From assembly GCA_019746355.1 (NCBI GenBank), contig JAIESC010000062.1:1-64000 (forward strand): a stretch of DNA of 64,000 nucleotides, written 5' to 3'. Both the position numbers and the translations under genes were made by a program. How positions within the stretch are numbered: the first letter of the stretch is position 1; each line of letters opens with the position of its first letter. Positions 48,839-57,962 of the stretch are shown piece by piece. Below the pieces are notes generated by a model. That model was not told the origin of the DNA, made no database searches, and saw nothing but the letters and a program-made list of their open reading frames with translations. Source of the DNA: Xanthobacteraceae bacterium. GTDB lineage: Bacteria > Pseudomonadota > Alphaproteobacteria > Rhizobiales > Xanthobacteraceae.

Positions 48839-51800
48839 ATGAATTTCATTCCTGCCTCGACGGCCGCAGTCGCGGCCGCTCCTTCTGTCGCGCCCGCGAC
48901 GGCGTCACCGTCGGACATGGGCGCCAGCCTCCTCGCCGCCGCCCAATTGCTCCTCACCGATCTCGAGCGCGGACGCATCATCGATCCGTCCACACTCCGT
49001 GCCGCGATGGGCGCAACGTTCGGCGGCTCGGACGCCGAAGGCGCCTGGACCTGGAAGACCGCGTATGACGCTTGCGAGGCGGCGCAGATCCTGTTCCTGC
49101 GCAGGTTCGGACGCACGATGCGCGAGCATGCTTCCTCGCCGTCGGCGTTCCTCGCCATGCTGGCCAAAGTCGCGGCCCTCATGCCCTCCCACACCCGCCG
49201 CTCCGAGGAAAGCCAAGCGCTCCAGCAGTTCTCGACACCGATCGGGCTCGGATTCGTCGCGAGTCTGGCCGCGGCCATTACACCCGCCGATCTCGTGCTC
49301 GAGCCCTCTGCCGGCACCGGGCTCCTCACGATTCATGCCGAGCTTGCAGGCGCAAGCCTCGTCCTGAACGAGTTCGCCGACACCAGAGCCTCTCTGCTTG
49401 AGCATCTGTTCCCCGGCATCGCGGTCACCCGGCACGACGCCGCTCACATCCACGATCATCTCGACGCGACCGTTCGTCCGACGGTTGTGCTCATGAATCC
49501 GCCGTTCTCGGCGGCGGCTCATGTCGATGGCCGCGTTGCCGACGCGGCACTCCGGCACTTGTCCTCGGCGCTCGCGCGTCTCGCCGACGGCGGCCGCCTG
49601 GTCGCTGTTACCGGTGCAAACCTTTCACCTGACAATCCGTCCTGGCGCGACAGCTTCGTTCGATTGCAGGAACGCGCCCGTGTCGTGCTCTCGGCAGCGA
49701 TCGATGGGCACCTCTATGCCCGTCATGGCACGACCACCGAGACGCGGCTGACCATTATCGATCGCGTTCCGGCTGAAGATCCGGCGACATTTCCTGCCTG
49801 TCCGGGAATGGCGACAGACCCAGCGATGCTGCTCGACCGCGTGACGGCGCTTGTCCCCGCGCGACCGCCTGTGACAGGGGCGCAGACGGTCCCAGCAGCG
49901 CCGCGCAAAGCGATTGCTCCGCGAACGCCAGCTGGGCGTCCGCTCGCCAAACCGCGCATTCCCGCCACTGGGGGCGAGTCCACCGCCATCGAGGTCGCGT
50001 ACGACACCGTCGATTGGACGCCGGAGACCGGGGGGCACATCACGGACGTCCTTTATGAAGGCTACGTCCTTCAGTCGATCCGTATTTCCGGTTCTCGGCC
50101 CCATCCCACGCGGCTCGTGCAGTCAGCCGCCATGGCATCGGTGGCGCCACCGAAACCAAGCTATCGACCGCATCTGCCGCCAGCCGTGATCTCTGACGGC
50201 TTGCTATCGGATGCCCAGATCGAGAGCGTGATCTATGCCGGCGCGGCCCACGCCGGATATCTGGCGGGCTCCTGGACGGTCGACGAGACCTTCGATCTCG
50301 TCTCGGCTGCGCCAGACGATGCCGAAGGGGTTGTCCGTTTCCGCCGCGGCTGGTTCCTGGGTGACGGCACCGGCGCCGGCAAGGGCCGCCAGGTTGCCGG
50401 CATCCTGCTCGACAACTGGCTCAAGGGCCGGCGCCGCGCCGCCTGGATCTCCAAATCCGACAAGCTGATCGAGGATGCGCAGCGCGATTGGTCGGCGCTC
50501 GGCCAGGAGCGGCTCCTGATCACGCCGCTCGCGCGTTACCGCCAGGGCACGCCCGTCCGGCTGGAGGAGGGCATCCTTTTTACAACCTACGCCACGCTAC
50601 GGTCCGATGCGCGCGAGGAAAGAGTTTCGCGCGTGCAGCAGATCGTCGACTGGTTAGGCCGCGACTTCGACGGAGTGATCGTCTTCGACGAGAGCCACGC
50701 CATGCAGAACGCGGCCGGCGAGAAATCCGAGCGCGGGGAGCGCGCGCCCTCGCAGCAGGGGCGTGCGGGCTTGCGCCTCCAGCACGCTCTGCCGAACGCG
50801 CGCGTGCTCTACGTCTCGGCTACCGGCGCCACCACGGTCCATAACCTCGCCTACGCGCAGCGGCTCGGCCTCTGGGGCGGCGCGGATTTTCCGTTCGCCA
50901 CCCGTGCCGAGTTCGTCGAGGCGATCGAGGCCGGCGGTGTCGCTGCCATGGAGGTGCTTGCGCGCGATCTCAAGGCGCTCGGCCTCTATGCGGCCCGCTC
51001 GCTCTCGTTCGAGGGAATCGAATACGAGCTGATCGAGCATCAGCTCACGCCTGAGCAGATCCGCATCTATGACGCCTATGCGGGTGCGTTCCAGGTGATC
51101 CACAACAACCTGAATGCGGCTTTGCAAGCCGCCAACGTCACCGGCGAGACCGGGACGCTCAACAGTCAGGCCAAGTCCGCCGCGCGCTCGGCCTTCGAGA
51201 GCGCCAAGCAGCGCTTCTTCAATCACCTCATCACGGCCATGAAGACCCCGGCGCTGATCGCCGCGGTCGGCCGCGATCTCGAGCAGGGCCATGCCGCGGT
51301 CATCCAGATCGTCTCGACCGGCGAGGCGCTGATGGAACGGCGGCTGTCCGAGATTCCGACCGAGGAATGGGACGACGTGCAGGTCGACATCACGCCGCGC
51401 GAATACGTCCTGGACTACCTCGCGCACGGCTTCCCGACGCAGCTCTACGAGCCGTTCACCGACAGCGAGGGCAATCTCTCCTCCCGCCCGGTCTATCGTG
51501 ACGGCCAGCCGGTGCCATGCCGCGAGGCGATCGAGCGACGCGACCGCATGATCGAACGATTGGCATCGCTTCCACCCGTCCACGGCGCCCTCGATCAGAT
51601 CGTCCAGCGCTTCGGCACGGACAATGTCGCTGAGATCACCGGCCGCTCGCGGCGCATCGTGCGCAAGACGGGATCCGGCGGCCTCGACCGTCTCGCCGTC
51701 GAAGCGCGCGCCGGCTCGGCCAACCTGGCCGAGGCGCAGGCCTTCATGGACGACGACAAGCGCATCCTCGTCTTCTCCGACGCCGGCGGCACCGGCCGGT

Positions 51801-53200
51801 CGTACCATGCCGATCTCGCAGCGAAGAACCAGCGCCTGCGCGTTCACTACCTCCTGGAAGCCGGCTGGAAAGCCGATACCGCGATCCAGGGCCTCGGCCG
51901 CTCGAACCGCACCAACCAGGCGCAGCCACCGCTGTTCCGGCCGATCGCGACCGACGTCAAGGCCGAGAAGCGTTTCCTCTCAACGATCGCACGGCGGCTC
52001 GACACGCTCGGCGCCATCACCAAGGGCGAGCGCCAGACCGGCGGCCAGGGGCTGTTCCGTACCGACGACAACCTCGAATCCGCCTACGCGCGCGCGGCGC
52101 TGCGCCAGCTCTATCTCTTGCTCTATACGGGGAAGGTCGAAGGCTGCTCGCTGCAGGCGTTCGAGGACGCCACAGGCCTGCGCCTCGCCGACAACGACGA
52201 GAGCTTGCGTGAGGACCTGCCGCCGATCACGACGTTTCTCAATCGTTTGCTCGCGCTCACCATCGATCTGCAGAACACGCTGTTCGGCGTGTTCGACGAT
52301 CTGTTGCGGGCCAAGGTCGAAGGCGCCATTGCCTCGGGTACCTATGATATCGGCGTTGAGACGATCATCGCCGAGAGCCTGGCCATCGCCGATCGTCGCA
52401 CGCTCTATGTCCACCCGCAGAGCGGTGCCGAGACGAGCGTGTTCACGATCATGCGCCGCGACCACAACCGGCCGTTCACGCTGGCCGACGCGCTGCAGCG
52501 CGCGGGTGATCGGCGTGCGCGGCTGCTCGTCAACGCTCAGTCCGGCCGTGCGGCCGTCGAGGTGCCGGCGCCGAGCCTGATGCACGACGACGGCACGGTC
52601 GAACGACGCGTCCGTCTGCTCCGCCCGATGGAGCGACCGGCAATCTCGGTCGACGATCTGGCGCATTCGCACTGGAAGGAGGCGGATCGCGCGGAGTTCA
52701 TCCATGCCTGGGAGGCCGAGATCGCTGCGGTGCCGAAGTTCACCGACAGCAGATTCCACATCGTCACCGGTCTGCTGCTGTCAATCTGGAAGCGCCTTCC
52801 GAACGAGTCGATGCGAATTTATCGGCTCCAGACCGACGGCGGCGAACGCGTCATCGGCCGGCTGGTCTCCCCCGTCTGGTTTGCGCGGGCGACCGAGAGC
52901 GACGCGCCGAGCTTGAGCCCGGCCGACGCCTTCGCGACCGTGCGCGACGGAACGGCCATTCTACAGCTTCAAGACGGATTGGAGCTGCGTCGCGCCAGCG
53001 TGATGCGGGAATTCCGCATCGAGCTCACCGGCTTCACCGACGGCATGGTCGAACGGCTGAAAGCGATCGGCCTCATATCCGAGATCATCGCGTGGAAGCT
53101 CCGCCTGTTCGTGCCGACTGGGGCATCGGGGCCGGCAATCCTCGCCAAGCTGATGGAGCGTCATCCGCTCGTCCGGGTGGCCGAGAAGACGGCGGCTTGA
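48839..53200 (+). CDS. Methylase-helicase fusion, strawberry notch-like
   Basis: Encodes 1453 residues. The N-terminal methyltransferase domain has LEPSAGTGLLTIHAE (SAM site) and the catalytic NPPF in VLMNPPFSAAAH. From about residue 480 a superfamily II helicase follows: Walker A GDGTGAGKGRQVAG, DESHAMQNA (DESH box), SATGATTVHNLAY, and FSDAGGTGRSYHADL with a late LGRSNRTNQAQPP. The arrangement is the strawberry notch-like family found on large mobile elements of alphaproteobacteria. It may protect or process element DNA. ATG 48,839 lies 24 bases after leader C. Confidence 0.9.
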   Translation: MNFIPASTAAVAAAPSVAPATASPSDMGASLLAAAQLLLTDLERGRIIDPSTLRAAMGATFGGSDAEGAWTWKTAYDACEAAQILFLRRFGRTMREHASSPSAFLAMLAKVAALMPSHTRRSEESQALQQFSTPIGLGFVASLAAAITPADLVLEPSAGTGLLTIHAELAGASLVLNEFADTRASLLEHLFPGIAVTRHDAAHIHDHLDATVRPTVVLMNPPFSAAAHVDGRVADAALRHLSSALARLADGGRLVAVTGANLSPDNPSWRDSFVRLQERARVVLSAAIDGHLYARHGTTTETRLTIIDRVPAEDPATFPACPGMATDPAMLLDRVTALVPARPPVTGAQTVPAAPRKAIAPRTPAGRPLAKPRIPATGGESTAIEVAYDTVDWTPETGGHITDVLYEGYVLQSIRISGSRPHPTRLVQSAAMASVAPPKPSYRPHLPPAVISDGLLSDAQIESVIYAGAAHAGYLAGSWTVDETFDLVSAAPDDAEGVVRFRRGWFLGDGTGAGKGRQVAGILLDNWLKGRRRAAWISKSDKLIEDAQRDWSALGQERLLITPLARYRQGTPVRLEEGILFTTYATLRSDAREERVSRVQQIVDWLGRDFDGVIVFDESHAMQNAAGEKSERGERAPSQQGRAGLRLQHALPNARVLYVSATGATTVHNLAYAQRLGLWGGADFPFATRAEFVEAIEAGGVAAMEVLARDLKALGLYAARSLSFEGIEYELIEHQLTPEQIRIYDAYAGAFQVIHNNLNAALQAANVTGETGTLNSQAKSAARSAFESAKQRFFNHLITAMKTPALIAAVGRDLEQGHAAVIQIVSTGEALMERRLSEIPTEEWDDVQVDITPREYVLDYLAHGFPTQLYEPFTDSEGNLSSRPVYRDGQPVPCREAIERRDRMIERLASLPPVHGALDQIVQRFGTDNVAEITGRSRRIVRKTGSGGLDRLAVEARAGSANLAEAQAFMDDDKRILVFSDAGGTGRSYHADLAAKNQRLRVHYLLEAGWKADTAIQGLGRSNRTNQAQPPLFRPIATDVKAEKRFLSTIARRLDTLGAITKGERQTGGQGLFRTDDNLESAYARAALRQLYLLLYTGKVEGCSLQAFEDATGLRLADNDESLREDLPPITTFLNRLLALTIDLQNTLFGVFDDLLRAKVEGAIASGTYDIGVETIIAESLAIADRRTLYVHPQSGAETSVFTIMRRDHNRPFTLADALQRAGDRRARLLVNAQSGRAAVEVPAPSLMHDDGTVERRVRLLRPMERPAISVDDLAHSHWKEADRAEFIHAWEAEIAAVPKFTDSRFHIVTGLLLSIWKRLPNESMRIYRLQTDGGERVIGRLVSPVWFARATESDAPSLSPADAFATVRDGTAILQLQDGLELRRASVMREFRIELTGFTDGMVERLKAIGLISEIIAWKLRLFVPTGASGPAILAKLMERHPLVRVAEKTAA

Positions 53201-53201
53201 G

Positions 53202-54272
53202 GTGGGTACCGTGTCCTCGCACGCCGCCGAACTGGCGCACCGCCTCGCGCGCGATGCCGAGGCGGTGTGCCGTCACTATCTCTCCAATGGCCGCCGCCAG
53301 GGCCGCTACTGGCTGGTCGGCGATGTCGCCAACACGCCTGGCCGCAGCCTGTTCGTCCGCCTGACCGGTCCGGAGAGCGGCAAGGGCGCTGCCGGAAAAT
53401 GGACCGACGCCGCGACCGGCGAGCACGGCGATCTGCTCGACGTGATCCGAGAAAGTTGTGGCCTCGTCGATTTCCACGACGTCATTGCCGAGGCCCGACG
53501 CTTTCTCAGCTTGCCACGGCCCCAGCCGTCGCCCGGTTGCCACACGCGGAAACAGTCGCCGGCGCCGACCGGCTCGCCCGAATCGGCCCGCCGCCTGTTC
53601 GCGATGTCACAGCCGATTCCGGGCACGATCGCGGAGACGTATTTGCGCAAACGCGGCATCATGGCCTTGCACGAACTCCGCGCTTTGCGATTCCACCCGC
53701 GCTGCTATTACCGGCCCGATGTCGACGCCCCGACCGAAGTCTGGCCGGCGCTCATCGCCGCAGTGACTGATCTTGACGGCAAGATCACCGGGGCGCATCG
53801 GACCTGGCTCGATCCGTCCGGCTACGACAAAGCACCCGTCGACACACCACGGCGCGCCATGGGTCATCTCCTCGGGCACGGCGTCCGTTTCGGTGCTGCG
53901 ACCGATGTCATGGCGGCCGGCGAAGGCCTCGAGACCATGTTGTCGCTGCGCAGCGCTTTGCCGGCTCTGCCCATGCTCGCCGCGCTCTCGGCCAATCACC
54001 TCGCCGCCATCCTGTTCCCGGCACCGCTTCGCCGCCTCTATGTCGCGCGTGACCGCGACCCGGCGGGCGACCTGGCCGTGGCAACCTTGACCGAACGGGC
54101 GCAGTCGGCCGGGGTCGAGGCGCTGACCCTCACGCCGGTGCTCGGCGATTTTAATGAAGACCTGCGAGAGCTTGGTGTCGATGAGCTTCGCGCGGCTTTG
54201 CGCATTCAGCTCGCCCCGGAAGACATTCCGCGATTCCTGCTCTCGATCGACACGGCCCAGCCGGGACGATGA
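53202..54272 (+). CDS. Toprim-domain, primase-like protein (DUF7146-type)
   Basis: Encodes 356 residues. The N-terminal part resembles a primase zinc-binding and DUF7146 region (HRLARDAEAVCRHYLSNGRR, GKWTDAATGEHGDLLDVI). The Toprim domain shows VMAAGEGLETMLSLRSALPA and RRLYVARDRDPAGDLAVATL (D-x-D). Such proteins follow methylase-helicase genes on mobile elements and may prime DNA after transfer. GTG 53,202 is used; a second GTG at 53,211 is possible. The IS1182 element begins 12 bases after its stop. Confidence 0.85.
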   Translation: MGTVSSHAAELAHRLARDAEAVCRHYLSNGRRQGRYWLVGDVANTPGRSLFVRLTGPESGKGAAGKWTDAATGEHGDLLDVIRESCGLVDFHDVIAEARRFLSLPRPQPSPGCHTRKQSPAPTGSPESARRLFAMSQPIPGTIAETYLRKRGIMALHELRALRFHPRCYYRPDVDAPTEVWPALIAAVTDLDGKITGAHRTWLDPSGYDKAPVDTPRRAMGHLLGHGVRFGAATDVMAAGEGLETMLSLRSALPALPMLAALSANHLAAILFPAPLRRLYVARDRDPAGDLAVATLTERAQSAGVEALTLTPVLGDFNEDLRELGVDELRAALRIQLAPEDIPRFLLSIDTAQPGR

Positions 54273-54284
54273 GTGTGGGGCTAG

Positions 54285-55725
54285 GAGCCTGTCCAGATAG
54301 GGCTGGCAGGGGTCCGTTTCATAGACGATAGCCAGCTCATGCCGCGCTGGCGAGTTTGGTGAGGTTGTGGGCGGTGCAGATCAGCGTCCATTCGGCCTTC
54401 ACTTTCTCGATGCCGCGTAAGAGGAACTGCCTGAACCCTCTGGCCTGCTTGATCTGTCCGAACACCGGCTCAACGATTTGCTTCCTGAGCCGGTAGCGGC
54501 TGCGCCATCCGGCCCGCTTGAGCTTGTCGCGCATGGCTTGGGTGAGTGGTCCATTGATTTTTCGCTTGCTGTCGGCGGGATGTTTGGCACGTCCGGTTGC
54601 GACGTAAGCGCTGATGTCGCGATCGGCCAAGGCTTGCAGGTTGGCCTCGCTCAGATAGCCACTGTCGGCCGACGCTTCCTGCGGCCTGGCGCCAAGATTG
54701 GCCTCAATACCTGCAATCAGCCCGACCAGCTGGCCATGATCGCTCATGCTTGCGGTCAGCGCGTGCGCGACAATGATCTGGGCTGTTGCGTCGACCGCGG
54801 CCTGCGCGTTGTAGCCCTGGATGTAGCCGTCCTTGGTCTTCAAGATGCGGCTGTCCGGATCGGTGAAGTTGCGTTGCGCTTTGCCGTCCGGCGCGGCCTT
54901 CGGCGGCGCTGGCGTCTTGCCGTTCTTCTTGCGACCTTCGGCCAAGCGTCTTTTCTCTGCCTCGGCCCGCCGCTGCTGCTCCTGCTCGGCGGCGGCTTTC
55001 GCCTCCGCCTCCAGTTCGGCCTTGGCCTCGCGGATCTTGGCAAGCCGCTTCTCCTTGTCGGCTATCCAGTCCGGCATCTCATCGCCGCGCTTCGTCCCGT
55101 GCAGCCTGTCCTCCTCCGCATCGGCCGCCTCGGCGGCCTTAAGCCAGCGGTCGACCTCGGCCTTCAGCTCCGCTTCCCGCTTCTTCATGCGCTCGTAGCT
55201 CATCGCTTTGTGTTTCGACGCGTTCGCCTTGATCTTGGTGCCATCGAGCGCGACGTGCCCGAGCTTCACCAATCCGGCTTTCTCGGCGAGCTTCAACACC
55301 TGCACAAACAGGCCGGCCAGGGCCTGCAGGTGCCGCTTGCGGAACTCCGAGATCGTGCGGAAGTCCGGCGGGTCGCCCGCCACAATCATCATGAAGTCCG
55401 CACGCTCTACCGCTGCCCGGGCGATCCGGCGCGACGAGTAGATGCCGCTCGCGTAGCCATGCAGAAGCAGTGCCGTCATCATCCGTGGATCGAACGGCGG
55501 CTGACCCAACCCGCTCGTGTAGCTGCCGCCAATCGCCGAAAGATCAAGCTCCTCCCGCACCAGCATCACGATCAGCCGAGACAGGTGATCCTTGGGTACG
55601 TAGTCCTCAACGTTCGGCGGCAGCAGCTGGACTTGATCGATCTTCCAAAGCCGAAAATCCTTGCTCATAACCCAGCAAGGAATCAGACTCACCACCACTT
55701 GACCAGTGACTACTCAGACAGGCTC
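54285..55725 (-). mobile_element. IS1182-family insertion sequence, apparently intact
   Basis: Terminal inverted repeats GAGCCTGTC (54,285) and GACAGGCTC (ending 55,725) bound a 1441-bp element. CTAG on both sides (54,281-54,284 and 55,726-55,729) is the 4-bp target duplication, typical of the family. The single transposase gene is complete. Confidence 0.88.
54337..55668 (-). CDS. IS1182-family transposase
   Basis: Encodes 443 residues from MSKDFRLWKIDQVQLLPPNV. DDE-type motifs: GHVALDGTKIKANASKHKAM (first D), ASADSGYLSEANLQAL (second D) and the C-terminal EPVFGQIKQARGFRQFLLRG (E). A long charged coiled coil lies between residues 170 and 270. The full frame and intact element ends suggest it can still move. 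An alternative start 10 codons upstream is possible. Confidence 0.95.
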   Translation of the reverse strand: MSKDFRLWKIDQVQLLPPNVEDYVPKDHLSRLIVMLVREELDLSAIGGSYTSGLGQPPFDPRMMTALLLHGYASGIYSSRRIARAAVERADFMMIVAGDPPDFRTISEFRKRHLQALAGLFVQVLKLAEKAGLVKLGHVALDGTKIKANASKHKAMSYERMKKREAELKAEVDRWLKAAEAADAEEDRLHGTKRGDEMPDWIADKEKRLAKIREAKAELEAEAKAAAEQEQQRRAEAEKRRLAEGRKKNGKTPAPPKAAPDGKAQRNFTDPDSRILKTKDGYIQGYNAQAAVDATAQIIVAHALTASMSDHGQLVGLIAGIEANLGARPQEASADSGYLSEANLQALADRDISAYVATGRAKHPADSKRKINGPLTQAMRDKLKRAGWRSRYRLRKQIVEPVFGQIKQARGFRQFLLRGIEKVKAEWTLICTAHNLTKLASAA

Positions 55726-55729
55726 CTAG

Positions 55730-56304
55730 GTGCGGTGAGATCATCGACAGCCGGCAAGGAGACGTCGATTAAATGAAAGCAATTCGCGCAGTCAGGAACG
55801 TAACCTTGCTATGCGAGGCCGTCGTGAGGTTGACCGCAAACAAGGCGCGCTTGACCTTCCGTTGATGGCTCGCTTGCGGCGAGATCGGCTGCGGGCATAC
55901 GAACGAAGCGATGGAAGATAAGATGAACGGTGCATCTGCGAACAGCCTGTTGACACTCGTTGTCATCAAAACACCTGCTTTTGCTCCGCGCATAACGCGT
56001 CGATCGACGCAGTGCGAGGCGATGGACGATCCGCGGATCTATCGCTGCGATACGGACGATCCGCGGTTGCGCAGGCGCGAATTCGGCTTTGACCTCAAGG
56101 TCATGCGGTATTTACCGACATTCGGGACCGGCCTGAACGGTGCTACAAGGCCGCCTCGCTTCCCGCCCTAGCTCAGCTCCTCCGCTTCGAGCGGCCAAAG
56201 CGCTGCACTACCATTTCAAGGGGATGCTCCGGGCGGTGCGATCGGGTGCGTTACAGATTGCCGCATGGAGGCATGGAGGATCGTGTGTCTGCCGGGATAG
56301 ACCA
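55730..56304. other. Noncoding stretch after the IS element
   Basis: No supported gene in 575 bases. A 30-codon frame at 55,772-55,861 (MKAIRAVRNVTLLCEAVVRL) starts after ATTAA but has no clear ribosome-binding site. Repeated GACGATCCGCGG units occur twice at 56,025-56,065. The promoter of the methyltransferase gene should lie at the right end. Confidence 0.4.
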
Positions 56305-56937
56305 ATGATTGCAGGACCCGCAGCGATATTTTCACGCCTCCGCCTGACCGTGTTCCGGCTGCTGTTTCTGCCCGGCTACCACACCCTCGCGAGGCTGCCA
56401 TGGCGAGCCGAGCTCTTGAAAACCCTTGCGCCGCGGACCGGCGATCGCATCCTGGAAATCAGTCCAGGCTGGTGCAGCTCGTGCGGTGAGCTCGCCGGGG
56501 CATACCCCAAGGTCCATTCTGCCGCGATACAGCGCGATGATGGGCCCGAAATCATGGCTGCCACAAATGTCGAGCACGTGTCTTGCTCCCGGGGCTGCAT
56601 TGCCTGTGATGGGGCCTCCTTCGACAAGGTGATTTGCGCTCTGGCCCTTCACCCGCTCATGCCGGAGGAAAAGCTGACGCTGCTCAAGGAAATGCGCCGC
56701 GTTCTACGACACGGCGGCACGCTGCACTTGGCCGAACTCGATAAACCTCTGACCACGCGCAAAGACGGCGCGCTGCGCGGCACCTCGTACATTTTTGGGC
56801 CGGAAGCGGCGCGCCCGCATCTAGACGGAACATGGCTCTCGCTGGTCGAGCAAGCGGGATTCGCCGGCGTGCGCCGCATAAAAAACTGTTCGGAGGATTT
56901 CGCCCAAGTGGCGATTATCAAAGCGCGACGCGCTTGA
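56305..56937 (+). CDS. Class I SAM-dependent methyltransferase-like protein
   Basis: Encodes 210 residues from MIAGPAAIFSRLRLTVFRLL. The core resembles class I methyltransferases: GDRILEISPGWCSSCGELAG (motif I, with the usual D-x-G-x-G-x-G replaced by E-x-S-x-G), SFDKVICALALHPLMPEEKL (motif IV) and LLKEMRRVLRHGGTLHLAEL. The weak motif I leaves SAM binding uncertain. It lies left of the direct repeats bounding the metal module. Confidence 0.65.
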   Translation: MIAGPAAIFSRLRLTVFRLLFLPGYHTLARLPWRAELLKTLAPRTGDRILEISPGWCSSCGELAGAYPKVHSAAIQRDDGPEIMAATNVEHVSCSRGCIACDGASFDKVICALALHPLMPEEKLTLLKEMRRVLRHGGTLHLAELDKPLTTRKDGALRGTSYIFGPEAARPHLDGTWLSLVEQAGFAGVRRIKNCSEDFAQVAIIKARRA

Positions 56938-57176
56938 AAGATGATACCGGAGTTCGTGCCCCGCTACGCGCCGCCGGAAGATGGTACAAGAGCACGCATC
57001 GACATTACTGAGCGCCGGCCGCGAGCAGTTCGGAATCCAAGCTGCCAAGGTACGTTTCCGAAAGTACGCCTTCAGAACGGACCACAGATTGACCACAGCC
57101 CCCCAGCAGACGCGAACAAACGTGCGTGAATACGACGAAAAATATCAATTGGTGTTGAGTTTTCCGGATCGGTCTA

Positions 57177-57224
57177 GCTGCTCATAACGGCCTGGTTGCA
57201 GGTTCGAGCCCTGCGTGCGTCACC
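57177..57224 (+). pseudogene. tRNA 3'-half remnant (CAT anticodon, Met/Ile2-like)
   Basis: A 4-bp anticodon stem (GCTG with CGGC) closes a 7-nt loop CTCATAA, giving anticodon CAT. A perfect T arm follows (GCAGG, loop TTCGAGC, CCTGC), then GTGCGTCACC as an acceptor 3' strand. No matching 5' half or D arm is visible upstream, so the gene is incomplete. Confidence 0.5.
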
Positions 57225-57281
57225 GGCTTCTCCCGAACGAGCCACTCACCTCGGCGGCCTTGCAGTGTGTTGCCCGTCTCC

Positions 57282-57300
57282 GCATGACGACGCACAGCTA
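57282..57300 (+). repeat. 19-bp direct repeat, left copy
   Basis: GCATGACGACGCACAGCTA recurs exactly at 63,441-63,459, at the other side of the Xre/RES and metal module. Confidence 0.9.
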
Positions 57301-57324
57301 CGCCGACCGCCCTAGCCCGCCGCT

Positions 57325-57364
57325 CGGAGCAGCAAGTAAAGCTGGTTGCGCTCCCCCGCAACCA
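57325..57364 (+). repeat. 40-bp direct repeat, left copy
   Basis: Runs from CGGAGCAGCAAGT to CTCCCCCGCAACCA and matches 63,354-63,393 with two mismatches. The final CCCCCGCAACCA is the same as the 3' end of initiator tRNA-Met in many alphaproteobacteria (from memory). Confidence 0.88.
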
Positions 57365-57548
57365 TTCCGGCAGAAATCCCAGCAACTGCAATAAGTTGCT
57401 CGGATTTCGCGTTTGCGCCCACAAGGCATATCCCAAGAAAATCAAGCACTTAGGTTCGCAGGTTCAAATCCCGGCTCGCAGCCAATTGCAAGGCCAGATG
57501 TTGCCATATGGCATCGGAATGTCTACTTTGGGCCAAATGGAGATGGTC

Positions 57549-57962
57549 ATGACAGTCCTTCAGCCAATTCCGACGGCACCCGCGGAGTTCTCGCCCGCGC
57601 CCATCACCGATGAAGAAGCCGCCGCGATGTTTCGCGCAGCGCTCAACCTATTCCGCCACTGGGACCTCTCGGACGACGAGGCTGCCACGCTTGTCGATTT
57701 GCCGGTGCGCACTTTCCGGCGCTGGAAAGCGGGTGACGTGGGGCGCATCGATCGCGACGGCAAGGCGCGGCTCTCCAACATCATGGGCATCCACAAGGCG
57801 CTGCGAATCATCTTCAGCGATCCACACCGAGGCTATGCCTGGATCAAGGCACCCAATGAAGCCTTCGCCGATCGAAGTGCACTCGACGTCATGCTGGGCG
57901 GAGAACTGACCGACCTGATGCGCGTGCGGCGTTACCTTGACGCCGAACGGGGCGCTTGGTGA
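57549..57962 (+). CDS. Xre/MbcA/ParS-type antitoxin (DUF2384)
   Basis: Encodes about 137 residues. The N-terminal helical region (EEAAAMFRAALNLFRHWDLS, DDEAATLVDLPVRTFRRWKA) is the Xre-like DNA-binding part. The C-terminal part (RLSNIMGIHKALRIIFSDPH, NEAFADRSALDVMLGGELTD) is the DUF2384 antitoxin domain that covers the RES active site. ATG 57,549 is chosen for its upstream GGAG; in-frame ATGs also lie at 57,519, 57,537 and 57,543. The stop overlaps the toxin start by GTGA. Confidence 0.88.
   Translation: MTVLQPIPTAPAEFSPAPITDEEAAAMFRAALNLFRHWDLSDDEAATLVDLPVRTFRRWKAGDVGRIDRDGKARLSNIMGIHKALRIIFSDPHRGYAWIKAPNEAFADRSALDVMLGGELTDLMRVRRYLDAERGAW

Larger units (their letters stand above)
56938..57548. 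other. Intergenic stretch with tRNA-like remnants and direct repeats
   Basis: About 610 bases without a supported gene. It holds a tRNA 3'-half at 57,177-57,224, a weaker T-arm-like sequence ending CGCAGCCA at 57,451-57,484, and the left copies of two direct repeats (57,282-57,300 and 57,325-57,364). Such leftovers fit repeated integration and excision at tRNA-type sites. Confidence 0.5.

Noticed and set aside
50654..51847. Long minus-strand open frame inside the methylase-helicase gene
   Set aside because: Helicase motifs run across it on the + strand, and the antisense product shows no family pattern.
55772..55861. 30-codon open frame starting MKAIRAVRNV
   Set aside because: No ribosome-binding site, no known family and a short length; not enough to call a gene.
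57451..57484. Second tRNA 3' end (sequence ending GGTTCAAATCCCGGCTCGCAGCCA-like)
   Set aside because: The T-arm stem has two mismatches and no anticodon arm is present, so it is only mentioned as tRNA-like.
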